From Cyclina sinensis (taxonomy: Eukaryota > Mollusca > Bivalvia > Venerida > Veneridae): DNA of 64,000 nt. Below, piece by piece: positions 20,813-33,740 of the stretch. Under the pieces are notes generated by a model. That model had not been told where the DNA came from. It was given only the letters and a program-made list of their open reading frames with translations, and searched no databases. The stretch spans positions 22,576,872 to 22,640,871 of the forward strand of contig JAAONU010000004.1 in assembly GCA_012932295.1 (NCBI GenBank), written 5' to 3'. Each line of letters starts with the position of its first letter. Positions within the stretch are counted from its first letter, which is position 1. The position numbers were made by a program, and so were the translations under genes.

Positions 20813-22739
20813 TCGTAAGCGCAATCGATTTGCATAAACCGAAGAATGGAATGAAATCTAATTGGAGCCGACAGGTAAAGGGATTACATTTGCTCGCTGT
20901 TTTTAAGCAAGAATTGGAAATTTTTGTTAATTGTATACCCTGGTGCAATTTATGTCTTGAAAAAGTCTTCTGGACACTCGATTAATTTTGTTGCGTTAAA
21001 GTAATACGGAATTATAGCTAGCTTTCGAACTAAAGCGTAATCAATAATACTTTTACAACCAGCCAGTGTCACCTAATAGTATGTAGATCAGCTTTTTTTT
21101 AAAAAAAAAGATAGTTCTTGTTTTGAATTCATTTCGAATGACATGATTCGTTCACGTTTACAAATATACTCGGAAACGCCTATCAATTAAAAAGAGTATT
21201 TTATTATCCATTCAAAATACCGGATATTTTTAAAATGAATAATAAGTAAACAGTGATCATATAATTATGGGACATTTAGGTAAATATTTATGGTTTTCTT
21301 TACTCTCGCATGGTTTGTTTAGAATTTGTGAAACTTACCCTTTTTTATTGATAGTAGGAATTTTATCAAAGCTCCCTCCATCTGTTCCCAGTGGTTTCCT
21401 AATCACATGTAACTGCTCAATCTGCGAGAAAGCCATGGAAAAAATCTATTTTTAAAGGTATCTACAACAAAAACTTTAAAAGATGCAGTATGTTAATCTT
21501 ATTTAAAAGATCTTCTTTTCAGGTAACCCTAGTGCAGATGTCTGTATTAAAGTAGAAGATAGAATGACAGTTCAGTTATGTACAATCTGCTTGGTGATGA
21601 AATTTTTGTCTTCGCTATTTATTAAATAAAAATATTTGTTTAGAAAGATGTGGACGTTGATGCGCTGGTTTAAGGAAAGTAAGAGAGGAAAAAAACCCTC
21701 GATTTATTCTGCTGAATGTCGGCGAATTAGCCTTGTAGATCTTAATAGTTTACAAAATATGTAAAAGCACAATACGAAAGTTGGCAAGCAAGCACTGAAC
21801 TTGAAGGAAACTTGCTGGTTCAATGACATCCTGTAAAATGTGCGTGCAAATAACGAATATCATACAAGTTATTGGTAAATGAAGAGAAAAAAGGATTAAA
21901 AATTGGACACTTATATGTTGAAAATAAAATTTTATTTTCTTAACAGCGCTTTTAATGGCAATTCACTGTCAAAATGAGGAATAACTGAATTGTACTGTAT
22001 ACAACAGTAAGTTCAATGAACAACAGCTGAAACATTGGAACAGTTGTCGTTTTGTATCTCAATAGTTCATACAGTTCACTTCAAATTTCCCCAGGCACGA
22101 ACAGATATTGAGAGTAACCATGTATACATTTTTCTTAATCCTACATATCTGATCGCTTCGCTTTCTCGGCCGGTTCTCCTCTGTATTCCCCGGTGTTCCA
22201 CATGCTTCTAAGATCACATTCACAGATGCTTCTTTTCAGTGAAGACATTTTTCAACTTAGATCTTTTACTATCATCGGTAAATCTGAATTTGCGGTTTCT
22301 CCCATCTTGTGTCTTGATTCTTGTATCTTGTACCATTTTATTGTACTCATCTGCTCCCTTTCATACTTATGTTTCTTAATCTTCAACAATGCCAGCCTCC
22401 TGCTACCCATGGCCTGATTCAGTTTTTCTTTTATCGGTCTACCCTTTTACGTTCCCCAGCGTCGTGTTAGCTAGTGTAATCACATATTTCAGAAGACTGT
22501 TTAAACCTGTACCATTATGTAAAGAGGTGTAGCGAAAAGATTTGAAAGTGTGTGCCGTGTTAAATAGGCTGAATGTTACAGTCGCCCTGGAACTGACAGT
22601 GTTGATTTGTAACTGTTCACATTTTCTGTTACATGGACATATAAACATAAATATCTTTAGACGTTAAATAAGACATGAACACCACTGCTCAAGGTATTGG
22701 CGATGTTTTCACCACATTGTATGATAACGTTTCACTCTT
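20813..22739. other. Non-coding, no gene seen
   Basis: AT-rich DNA with short frames (21267-21455, 22193-22417, 22439-22648 minus). No motif or repeat recognised. Confidence 0.4.
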
Positions 22740-22975
22740 TTGTATTATCTTTTTTGTACATTTCACTTGTGCTACTAAAGAAATGTGGTCGAGTTTCTTT
22801 TACTTAATATGTCCTTGAACATTCCGTCAAATCCTACAAAATTTGTCAGTTACAGCACGGCACATTAAGTAAACAAAACTTTTGTATTGCGCCCTTTCTC
22901 TAAAATGTTTACGTATATTAGTATGACCAGTAGACCATTTTTTAATAGTAACTGTTTCATTTTTGTCTCCCATTG
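22740..22975 (-). pseudogene. Possible exon remnant, paralog of 13577-13798 (block Y copy B)
   Basis: The minus-strand frame begins 'MGDKNETVTIKKWSTGHTN' at about 22974 and meets a TGA after about 50 codons. It shares start, frame and the D-K-x-E/D-T-V-T pattern with the copy at 13.6-13.8 kb. Family unknown. Confidence 0.28.
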
Positions 22976-24140
22976 AAAGAATATTAGCAAGTATGATAGG
23001 TCGACTGTTGAGGGACAGTGTTACAGCTACATTTTGCTGATTTCAGCTCGGTGTTTGTCTTCCTAAAAATAAGCAGTTATCCGAAAATTGCGAGTTTAAC
23101 ACATACATATATTATCAGTTGTACATTACGAAAAGTTATCTGCAACTCAAATAACGTTTATCTTTAAGTTGTTCATGTAAACTGTTTATTCAATGGCTAA
23201 TCATCTGATCCGTATGCAAGGAAGTATAAAATAAAACCACTACTTGCTCTACTGAATGACATTAAAAGCAAATACAAATATCGGCAAGAGAGATATAAAG
23301 GATTTACAGCCCAATTTTACATCAACTTTTACTGCACGGCGGAGTCTGGACAATGTGATCCTATTTTATTGTATCATCCAAACTACATCATTCAGATATA
23401 TTGTCTCCGACAATTTATTCTTCCTTTTGCATTCTGATTCCTGTCTGAACTTTATCATAACAACATTCGCTAAAAAGCATCGTTGAACCGACATAACGAC
23501 ACTTTTTGACAGAATTAATTAAATAATTAATCAGAAAGTACAGCCTAGTGGGGGAAAAGGTCACAAGTGTTGTCGAACTGAAAAGGAAGTTACATGAAAA
23601 TAATTTTTCAAAAAAATATACATGTCTACAAAATCACTTATTACCATCCTTACAAAGTACGTCACTACTTTGTATTGGTATTATTTCCTTCAAATCTGAT
23701 GAGGTAAACTCACTTTTATCATCAAGTGCCTGAAGAGTGTATCGGCTATGCAGGTTGACGATTGTACTGTCAATCAATGTCAACGATGTAGAAGTACTAA
23801 ATGATAGTTGATTTGCTTAAAAAAGTAGATTCCTCCAAAAGACCTTGGTGTACTCAGGATAGCTCAAATGAATATCACTATTCTAATTCATAACAGATAT
23901 ATCAGTTTTAATTGTTTCTGGAATGTATGGAATAAAATTTAAGAACAATGTAACACTATTAATTTTCTATGGCATGTATTCAGAAATATGCATCATTACT
24001 CAACAACATCAACATAATACATACTTGACAAGGCAGACATTTCGTAAACAGTCCAAATAAATACAGCTACTGGATGGAGAAGGCCCATGCTTTTGTACAT
24101 ACCAGTTGTCCTGTTCACTCCTTTTAACGACGATACCAGT
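22976..24140. repeat. Blocks Y and Z, copy B
   Basis: 23330-23485 matches 14080-14260, and 23640-24100 matches 16141-16700, in the same order and orientation as in copy A but closer together. Z copy A lies about 1.9 kb after Y copy A, while here they nearly touch. Frames at 23256-23486 and 23548-23733 have no motif. Confidence 0.7.
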
Positions 24141-24736
24141 TTGAATCTGGACGTCTATGCACACATCGCTGTACTTTCAGACGTTTTTGCTACGAAGAAA
24201 TATCACAATATTATAGTTGCAAATCATTTCAGATCTTACCAAGTCTGCCAAAAGTTTTATGAGATGTCGTTTCTTACTTGTTAGGTAGACAAACCGTCGC
24301 TCTTTGCAAATCGATGTTAACTTCTATGACATTAAACATCTGCCATAATATGCTGTAATAAATGTACAGTTATTCTATTTTAGTCCATATTATAAAGAAC
24401 GCAAATGTTTGTCTCACAGAAGACTGTTGACTTACTTGTGACTCTAATCAGCGAACGCACATTGATAGCCTTTTCAAGAAGCGATTTCTTATTGGATTCG
24501 TATGGTGCACTTAATTGACTATTGCTATTGCATTGCTATGAACTCGCCTTGCCTGCATATTGAAACAACAAAATAAAGCTGAAAAAAAATCTTTATTAGT
24601 ATATTAAAATTTGTATTATTATAAGTGGACATATCAAAATAAGTTTAAAGCTTGATTTGTATTAGTAACAGAGAGAAAACGTTGTAAATAGAAAATAAGA
24701 ACAAAAATATTAAAAAGGAATAATAATAATAATAAT
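24141..24736. other. Non-coding, ends in (TAA)n
   Basis: Nothing recognised except the TAA run at 24720-24736. It has no counterpart between blocks Z and X in the copy A/B junction. Confidence 0.4.
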
Positions 24737-24740
24737 GTAA

Positions 24741-25755
24741 CCAGGCTGGCTTACTCCTATTATATAGATTAAAATGTTTATATAAAACAGAAGTAATACT
24801 AGGTTCCTTAGGTTATTTCTCTATTGCCGCGTTCCTAACTTTATCAACTGAGTTAATATAGTTTCCATATTAAATTCATGTTAAATCTGTAGTCCAACCT
24901 CAAATGAGTCTCGAACAAATCTCCAATAGCTCTGGAACAGTGTAAAGCATCCTAAAAATACAAGTTAATCACAAATTTGTAAATTTGTGATAATCTTTAG
25001 CATAATACAGTAATCTCATCAACATTGGACTACAGTAATAAATTAAAATATACTTTGTGCAAAATAGTTATAAAACAATAAAAACAATAGTCATTACAAT
25101 GATAACAGTGATCAATTATATCAGTTTCACAATCCGGTTCTAGTGGCCAGTAACCGGTGTTATACATTGCAAGAAGTCTTTATGGTCCTTACCAGTTACA
25201 CATTTACAAGTTACACATTCGCTTTAGCCTTGTCAGATTAGTACAAATTATGAAATACAATAAAATTAAATAATAACAACAAGCAGATAATTTACACTTA
25301 CCAATTTGTGGAATTGAATGACTTATTTGTCTCAGATCTCCCACACAACATACAAACAACTCTCCTGTGATCTGTGAGGTTACTGAAATATTAGAATGGT
25401 GCAAACAAACATAAAATTGGTGAACAATGTCATATATTAAACATTACGTTCAAAGAAAGTCAGAAAAAGCGATTGCTGCTATTTTGACATTCGCGAAAAC
25501 ATATGATACTGATGAATTCCAAATTACAGAAAACTTACTCATTGCAATCAACAGAACAATAAATGCAACCATTCTGAACCAAGAACTTACCGGAAAATTA
25601 CTTCAGACTAAAAAATATAAAAAAAACATTTAAAGGAATATCATGTCTGCCCTTTCAATTTCTTCCATAAATCATGACAACTTTCGCGGTAAAGATATTA
25701 CCAACAATTCACTACATTAGCCCAAATCACTTTAAACTACAAAAATCCAGCCCGG
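24741..25755. mobile_element. Candidate 1-kb insertion with short inverted ends in AAT repeats
   Basis: 'ccaggctgg' at 24741-24749 and 'ccagcccgg' at 25747-25755 are near-complements. An AAT run lies outside each end (24720-24736 and 25759-25774), possibly duplicated target. The Z-to-X spacing here is about 1.6 kb longer than at 16.7 kb, which fits an insertion. The inverted ends are short and coding is absent (a 68-codon frame at 25427-25633 only), so the class is unknown. Confidence 0.35.
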
Positions 25756-25774
25756 CTTAAATAATAATAATAAT

Positions 25775-27296
25775 ACAGTTTGAGAGATGTGGTGTTGATT
25801 TTATGGATGTTAAAAATCGTTAGTAGTTATACTAGTTATACGTATTATTTTAAACTTGTATGGACTTTTACTAAATTGAATATAACATGGTATTCAATAA
25901 ATTGAGATAACACTGATTTCGGCTGTTTCCTCGGTCAATATTACGTCCATACTAAATCACTTTCAGTGAAATTAAAGTCAATATTTGTACAATATAGTTC
26001 AACGAGTTCAACAATTACAGTCTGTTAGCACCTAATCACTTGCAGCATGAAAACAGTAACAGAGGTGTATAAGATCAGAAAGATATGTTACAGAACAGTT
26101 TGAGGCAATCAGTATCAAAGAAACGCATTGCCAGCTATCAAAGGATATCACAGTCCTTTATCAACAGAACTGATGCAACATTATTGCATTGCATTTGCCA
26201 AGTGTCATTGATTAAAGCAAAAAGAACTTTCAGATGTTAGGTGAAATAACAAATAACATTTTTTCAAAGTAAACATATCAAGCAAAAGAAGAGGTCTACT
26301 TAAAATAAATACCCTGTAATTAAACGATGATTTGCGTAATATCTATGTTATTGTCTAATACTCCTCAAAATCAAAAATGAATGATAATTTGAAGATGATA
26401 TGTAAAAAATATTCTGCTTTAAACGTTGATTAAGAATATAACATGTTTAACTCAAGTAGGAAATGGGGAGGACATAAATTCAAATCCCAAAAGAAAGAGA
26501 AGTTAAGTTTTTTATTAATACTGGGAATATTTTTGTCCAGAACCATAACTGAATAGTTGTATACTGGATTAAGTTGAGTCATTTAATAATGTTTACTTAA
26601 TGTGACGTAATCTTGATGAACTGAGATCAAATTATAAGTATCGGGTAAGAGTTATTTTAACGCGCATCTAGACTTATAGAAGCAAACAATAGAAAAATTG
26701 ACGGAACAAGAACTGTCTCAGCAAAAAGGCAACACGAAAAGCAACTAAAAAAGTAACGTATGACAGACCAAAGAACATCTTGTATCAAGAGACACGATGT
26801 CAAAAATGCTTACTGCACCAATGTTGTCATGTAACTGTACAAAAATTCAACATCAAAACCCTTACAATAATGGTAGATCGATTCGGTAACTAAAATCATA
26901 TATGTAACAACACTATTCTGTAACAATATCACATTGTCTAAATACGAAAATCTATTTATATAATTATTTTAATTAAAAATTACTAGCTTTTTATTATTCA
27001 TTTTTCCCGCGCTTATAAAAAAGGTCACCGATAAATAGTTGGAAGAATGTTTCTGTATAAGTTTAGCTATACAAGAGGCAATGAATCTAACAATTACACA
27101 CATTCGGCTATAGTATGAGTTTGTATGCGCTGGTGATACGAAGAAGGAAAACAATCACGGAAACAAGCATCGGCAATTGCAATTACTGTTCTAATTTATT
27201 CATACCTGCATGGTTCATTGCACTAGGTTAATTCTAATATTACAAATATTGACAAGGATGTTATCGAGAACAATTGTTACCATTTATTCGACTCTA
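25775..27296. repeat. Block X copy C (first part)
   Basis: It contains 'gccagctatcaaaggat' (26124), 'cagatgttaggtgaaataac' (26234), 'taactcaagtaggaa' (26448) and 'gttgacggaac'-type (26700) anchors. It therefore links the parts of copy A that the LTR element and the tandem repeats have separated. The 'ctcgtttgaggagcacatca' anchor is lost here. Confidence 0.7.
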
Positions 27297-27305
27297 TAAA
27301 TAGTG

Positions 27306-27703
27306 CATCGTCGTTGACCCCCGGTACATATTCCGCGCAACTACATTATGTACCGTGGGATAATTGACTGTAGATTATTCGTTTTACATGAATATTTATT
27401 AGCAAAGGGAAGTAACTCCTCGTCGAATGAGATTTCGCAATACAAATAGATCCTCTTCAGTGTGAAAAGTAGGAATAATGCCAACTACTTAAAATAAACG
27501 TATTTCCCAGGATTTAAACATGGGAGCGAAAGGCAAATTGTAACGAGTACTTTCATTGGCTGAGATTGCGCAATGGAAATCTTTCGGAACCAATGAAAGT
27601 AGGTAATGAATTAATCATGAGTACGAAATTTTTACCAACCAATTGTCCCACGGTAGATAAATAGAGTGAAACGGAATGGATCGAACGTGGGTTTTCGACG
27701 ATG
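27306..27703. mobile_element. 398-bp MITE with 9-bp target duplication (Mutator-like spacing)
   Basis: The ends are 'catcgtcg' and 'cgacgatg', continuing imperfectly ('accc', 'cg'). Flanking 'taaatagtg' at 27297-27305 and 27704-27712 is a perfect 9-bp target duplication. Segment copy D has the uninterrupted site 'taaatcatgcacatg' at about 33271. Inside are two further inverted repeats. There is no coding capacity. A 9-bp duplication is usual for Mutator-like elements, so the superfamily is inference. Confidence 0.85.
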
Positions 27704-27712
27704 TAAATAGTG

Positions 27713-28180
27713 CACATGATATCTGCTTTTCTGCTTACTGGCCTAGTATTCCTTTCCTTATTTTATTATTATTGCAACACAGAACATTTATTATAACTGT
27801 AGCACAGAACATAGTAATTATGCATTTATCACCTGAAGAGAACAGAAAACGCAATAATTGAACGTAATCAATATCAAAGGAACGGTGTGCTTATTATATT
27901 TTTTCTTTGAAATTTCTAAAGTTAAATAAATGCATCCAGAAACAAAATATTAGCAAAACTTCACTGATCTCAGCTCTAACAAATTACCGATATTAGTTGA
28001 TTAAACAAAGTGCCAGATGATGGAACGACTACGAAGAGCTAAACGTTTGTAACACGTCAGTAAAGAAAAATCTATGTCACTTCAAAGATCTACAAAACTA
28101 ATGAAAACAAATCAATTTAATTTAAAATGATTTAAAGAGTCAGGTGCACTGTAGACCAGGGTGTGAAATATTGCATCCCA
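27713..28180. repeat. Block X copy C (last part)
   Basis: Close match to 33280-33740: 'aatcaatatcaaaggaac' (27868 and 33410), 'aataaatgcat', 'cttcactgatc' and 'atagaacgagtacga'-type anchors follow in identical order. Two of the clearest paralogous stretches in the window. Confidence 0.8.
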
Positions 28181-29650
28181 GCAAGCACAGTCGAACAACT
28201 GAAAAGACATTTTTGTATGTATCTGTTTTTAAAGAAAAATGTGCTTGAGATACATCAGTATTAAATTATCAAACATATTTTATGACCTGCTGGTCATAAA
28301 TTGCTTTGAAAATCCCGAACACTCTTCGCTTATATCCGTAACACGACTCGTCAATATCACGTGATCAATTTTGAGTAAATGACGTAGACAATATTAGTTG
28401 AGTATTCAAAACGAACAGATAGATTGACAAAAACGTACTCGGAAGCGCAGTTGTCCAAACCTTTACAATACTGATAAATAAACAGTAAAAATTAGAGAAG
28501 AACAACACTTTGTCGCGTGAAAACTTTTCGGCACTAAATCTATCAGGTCATTCAAATAAAATGTTTTTTTCTAAAACAAACTTATGTATGCAAATAAGCA
28601 TGATAAGACTCAATCCGAGCAATGGTGGAGAGGTTACTCAAAACGATAGTAGGTGTTTAAATATCCGCTGACATCCACCAACATAGTCAAGTTATGCGTG
28701 AATATAAACAGCAGATTTTCTTTGTGGCAAGTTGTCTAAGCATTGGTGTGAACATTTCATAAATTCACAATAATGTTATTTATTTGGTAATGGGCGGTAT
28801 TATAACTTTAACGACAATGTTTAAACTTAAGTGTCGTACCGCATATGGATACAATAATATGACGCTAATTGATTTCGGTCGCTCTTCGTTTGAATTTGCC
28901 CATATGGCATCATTAAAACTGCTAACCAACCCTTCATTCCCGACTTGAACAGAGGTATTATTTAGAGAACTAAATTGTAGTTATAAGCTATTAAGGCTAA
29001 TTTTATTTGCGCCCGATCTTTTTGATACACAAAAACAGAAAAAAACATCTGGTTATTGTTTATTTATTGTCATTTTACATGAATAAACATCATAATTATT
29101 TTTCAAACAAGATGAACTCATTTTATTTTATTCTTTTTTATTTTAGTTTAGTTTTGGAAAAATTAGATTGAGTATCAGTTTTCTAACTGCAACAATAACT
29201 CCTAGTATTGTTCTGGAAAAAATATTGTGACGTGAAATAAGGTAGGATAAAAAGTTATAAAACAAAAGGACTTCTTGATTTATGTCATTAATATGTACAG
29301 GAGGGCCTTATACCAGAATTTCCAGTCAAATACAATTATGTGAAACAAATTGCAGCTGATTTATTCCATAGAGCAAAATAATGTCAGTTTTCCTGACGAG
29401 TGTGTACCGCGCTGTAATTGACAGAACATGAAGTAAAAACAGCTAGATAAAGCTGCACGACATATCTGAAATGCATTAACTAGAGCAACAAATAACAGTA
29501 AACCAGAACAACAAATAACAGTTAACCAGAACAACAATACTGTTTGTCTAAGGCTGCACAACATGCGTATCAGTTTATTTCAGCGTCTCCAGTTAAACAT
29601 AAATAACATTATACAATCATATCAAATAACTACGCAGACCAGATCTTTTT
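28181..29650. other. Non-coding, no gene seen
   Basis: AT-rich. A small direct repeat 'aacaaataacagt(t)aacca' occurs twice at 29487-29532. Nothing else recognised. Confidence 0.45.
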
Positions 29651-29991
29651 AACCGCATGTCTCCTCGTATTCAAATTCATCATTTCAATGATCAGTCTTG
29701 GTTTATTCGATCTCTTTTAAAACCTTGTGAGAGATCGTTTTATTACCTCAAATAATATGCACACGTCCGTGGTTGCACAATATTTACGGCAATTTTATTA
29801 GTACTAAATTTTCTTGTTATTTCCATGGTCTGGCCTGCAATAGATATTTTTTGTCTTGTCCATTTCACTTTAAACTTAACATTTTCAATGACACCAGAGT
29901 CCCTGTATTCATAAAATGAGCAGAATAATACTCCTTTAACAAACAATACCCAAAATATTACATGTATCATTTTTTTCTGATACACTATCAT
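29651..29991. repeat. Block W copy C with minus-strand frame
   Basis: 29651-29780 matches 34295-34400 (copy D), and 29780-29900 matches 19690-19820 (copy B). The minus-strand frame 29991-29743 (82 codons) has a hydrophobic start and then the part conserved with copy B, 'KISIAGQTMEITRKF' and 'VNIV'. The family is not recognised; possible exon remnant. Confidence 0.4.
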
Positions 29992-30375
29992 ATATAACTT
30001 TCACATGGTGTTGAACCTTCTCGACAGTGGGTGCAACCTAACCGCTTATTTCTACATTCCGACGGCCAACTGTATACGGGTATGTGTAAGAAAAATTCTT
30101 GATAATATTTCGGTTATTTTTTGTTATAGGAGTATTATTCTGTTCATTTTATGAGTTTAAGGATTTATGCACTTTGATTCTGGTTACTTAGCTCGAAATC
30201 GGACAACTGTCTTAAAACGACCATCGGTTTCGCCTCGGCGATTATCAGATTAGGCAGCCCTATAACCTTAATCCCATTGACCACTCCATCGGGTAATAAT
30301 TGATAACTATTGCTTAGATATACTATGTAAATTAGTAAGTTTATTATTTGTGAATAGTATTATTTACTATTCAAT
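29992..30375. other. Non-coding, no gene seen
   Basis: Nothing recognised. Confidence 0.35.
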
Positions 30376-30739
30376 CCACTACAGAAAAAAATAAAGTTTA
30401 CTAAAAGTAGTGATATAACTTATAGTAAACAAACTATTAAACCTAGTAAAATTTACTGCAATTTTGAACTTGAAATGAACAACCAACTGAAAGGTATGAT
30501 ATGTTTTTGTAGCATAGGTTAAATATCGGCTAGGGTCCTATAACAAATTGCTTTATCTTTTTGTACAAATAAGTCAATGTATGTTTAAGTTAGATTTTAT
30601 AGTAAGCATCAACTTAAGAAAGTATTAAATAAAGTTTCGGTCAAACCAAATTAACTATTTTGTGTAGTTATGTTTACTATTCGCGGCAACATCAATTTAC
30701 TACCCAAGGCAGTAAACTTTACTACTTTTTTCTCTGTGG
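30376..30739. mobile_element. Candidate 364-bp inverted-repeat element
   Basis: The left end 'ccactacagaaaaaaataaa' plus 'gtttact' and the complement of the right end ('ccacagagaaaaaagtagta' plus 'aagtttact') pair over about 25 bases with small gaps. 'tagtaaa'-type words recur inside. Both flanks show AT. There is no coding. A MITE is likely but unclassified. Confidence 0.45.
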
Positions 30740-30989
30740 ATATCCAACCTCTTATTTAACACATGTGCCTTTTTGCCGTATAAGGAGAATCCTTTTATGC
30801 GTTGCAAATCACCGCATAAACGGAATCTCAAACCCGTCTATGCGTTGTGCCCGCTGTGCGGTGTAACAGTGCCTTCAATATCTATTGCGATCTTAATCTA
30901 GCATTCTAAATCTGATCAGCCGGTTATAGTCTATTCATCGGACTTTAAATAAACGTGTTCAAAGAACGATGGTAAATGAATTAATTACT
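30740..30989. other. Non-coding gap
   Basis: Nothing recognised. Confidence 0.3.
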
Positions 30990-31900
30990 TAAAAAAGTAG
31001 TTCTAATGGAGACCTATCATAGCCTTCAAAACAAAACTGGTTTTTGCTTTGCCCCATAACTCATAAAACATTTTACAAGTGTCACAAGCATTACTCATCA
31101 ACACCATCATCAATCAACAATAATTGAAAAGAAGCGGAAAATATTTCTTGATCAGTCAATAAAATGAATTAAAGTGTTTTAACCTTCCTTGCGTTTTATA
31201 AGTTTACAATATTTCTACTAATTTTAAAAATTGATTTGAACACCTTTTCTGAAAGGTTTTTCTAGGTTTGCTTTCTGAATACCAAATATGTTGATAAAAA
31301 TTGAAATTTGCTTTTAAAACGTTATGCTTGCTTACCTGACGTAAACTAGTTTGAAACAGAAGTCTGTTGAGCCGCACTTATTTTGTACGAACGATCAAAA
31401 TAATTTTACTTGCTTTACTGAACATATCAATACCGGCAAAAATGGTGCACTGATTTATATTAAATTATAGAATAATTATGAAGAAGAGACTTTTTTCACG
31501 GAATGCCGTTATTACATCATTTCTAAGACTAGTAAGAACTTAAGTCAGAGTGTTCTGAGACTTTTAAAGTTTAAAGCCAGTATTAAAGTACATTTAACTT
31601 AAACGTCTTAACTCTATCTTTGACGCATTCCTCTATCCTTGACGCATTCCTGTAAACAATTTATTTCAGTGCACATACGTAAAAATTAAAAATCTCGTTT
31701 TATTATTGCAATGTAATACTGTAACGTTATTATTACATCAGTCTGTAATTTCCAAGCTTCATTCATGTACAATGATAAATAGACATGTCAGTAAGGTTCC
31801 GCAGTTGCTCCAGGAAGTGTTTTGAAATGATTTATTTGGAAAACTAAATCCTTCAAATTAGGAAAACTTGCCTTGGGAAGAGGACTTTTACACGAGGAAA
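30990..31900. repeat. Block V copy C
   Basis: It aligns in order with 38430-39460: 'actggtttttgctttgccc' (31037; 'actggtttttgttttgccc' at 38485 and 38639), 'agtgtcacaa' (31078), 'gttatgcttgct', and 'ccgcagttgctccag' (31799; 'ccgcagctgctccag' at 39363). Non-coding by inspection. Confidence 0.75.
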
Positions 31901-32299
31901 TGGAGACAACCACAGGTTTTTCGTCTGTCAGATCAAATGAATCAATTATTTATACAAAGTGGGACAAAATTATCACGCTAGTCACCAGGATGTCTCGAGT
32001 CATTATTCTTTGTAATGTAGATCCTTATGTAAATGAATATCTAAAATGTAATATCTAACGTGTGTCTCGTACCTTTACCCTTTAAAAGAAAACATCTTTG
32101 ATTTAAACCTATGTATTGGTGTTCTTTTGGAGTTTCTACATATCTAAACTACATTTTATTCTTTATTAACTTTTTAATATTTGACCTGATATAGCTATCA
32201 ATTCCCAACTTTTTTTGAGCGAGATAGGAAACAATTAATCAAAACACAGGGACAGCACAGTTGATAGGTCCAATACCTGATTTAGTCGTGTACTGCGCC
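31901..32299. other. Non-coding, no gene seen
   Basis: Nothing recognised beyond a short frame at 31873-32058. Confidence 0.35.
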
Positions 32300-33740
32300 G
32301 GTACGAGATTTACTGGAGTAAATTCGGCCTGGTTCTGTTTACTTTATAAATAAAAGAAGAAAACTACTAACAAACGAAAGAGATGCAATAAAAAATTCGC
32401 ATGTTCGTGATGATCGGTCTTTTAAGATGGTATAGTTACAGCTGTAACGCCATCAATATCAAAGAAACGTTTTGCCAACTATCCAAGAATAACACAGTCA
32501 CTTTTCAAGTGAACTGATAAAAAATAATGACATTTGCAAAACGTCATTGATTAAAGCCAAGATAACTTACAGATGTAAGTTGAAATAACAAATTACTCAA
32601 AAGAAGATATATCAGACAAGAGAAGCGGCCTACTCGTAACAAATCTTGGTCAGAAGATTCAACTTACAATTTCAAACTTTTATACATTGAAGGAAGTCAA
32701 AACATTTGCATTATTAATTTGATTTGCCTGAGAAATAATTAGGCCATAACAATGAAATCTGCCTTTGCTTTAAGTCCTTCTACTAGTATTTTAAATAGAG
32801 TTGAATTTATCTCCATATAATGGAAGAGGATACAGCACCTACTATCTGTAAGCAAAATTAGATTTATCTCTTTTGATGTGATGATGAAACTCGTTTGAGG
32901 AACACATCTCATCCTTTATTTAGTGAACCTAAAGTTATCTACCTTGTAAATGACGTTACAAAACAAAAAGGACCCAACACTAACCTAGCTTTGCTAAATA
33001 TACTTGGAATGATCTTTCTATTTGTTTGCTATAACAATTAAGGCATTGAATTTAACAATAACACATCATAGACTGTAGAATGAGCTTTTATGGACTAGCA
33101 ATATTGGAAAAGGAACTTAAAATATTACGGACACAAGTTTCTGCCATTCTGATTACCGACATCATTAAGCTAATAATTACATGCAGGAGACCCTGCATTA
33201 GTCAATTCGAGTCAGTTTCAGATATTGACAAGGGTGTTACCGAGAACCCTAGTTATTACTTAAAATACTGTAAATCATGCACATGTCTCTGCTTTTTGCT
33301 ATCTGGCTTAGTATTCCTATAATTAAAATATTATTTGTGAAGCACATAATAGTTACAGGCGCTTTTGATCAACTGATGAAAGTGGTAAATGTTCGAGAAT
33401 TATGGAACATAATCAATATCAAAGGAACAGTGTGCTAAATATACTATTTTTCTTTGAAATTACTAGAGTAAAATAAATGCATTCAGACACATAATATAAG
33501 CAAAGCTTCACTGATCAAAGCTCAAACAAGTTATTGATGTTGGCTGATATAACAAACTGTCAGACGATAGAACGAGTACGAATAGCCAAACTTACGCAAC
33601 ACGTCAAAAAAGTAAAATCTGTGTCACTTCAAAAAAAGAAGAAATAATTCAACTATTGTAATTTGAAGTGATCTAAAGAATCTTTAATTACCCTGAGCTA
33701 GAAGTATGAAATATTGCATTCGAGCATGCACAATCGACTT
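32300..33740. repeat. Block X copy D
   Basis: Shares the block X anchor series with copies A-C, including 'gccaactatccaagaataa' (32473), 'agagaagcggccta', 'ctcgtttgagga' (32890) and the 33400-33740 stretch matching copy C. It carries the empty site of the MITE found in copy C. A frame at 33080-33322 (80 codons) overlaps the conserved part without a recognisable motif. Confidence 0.75.
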
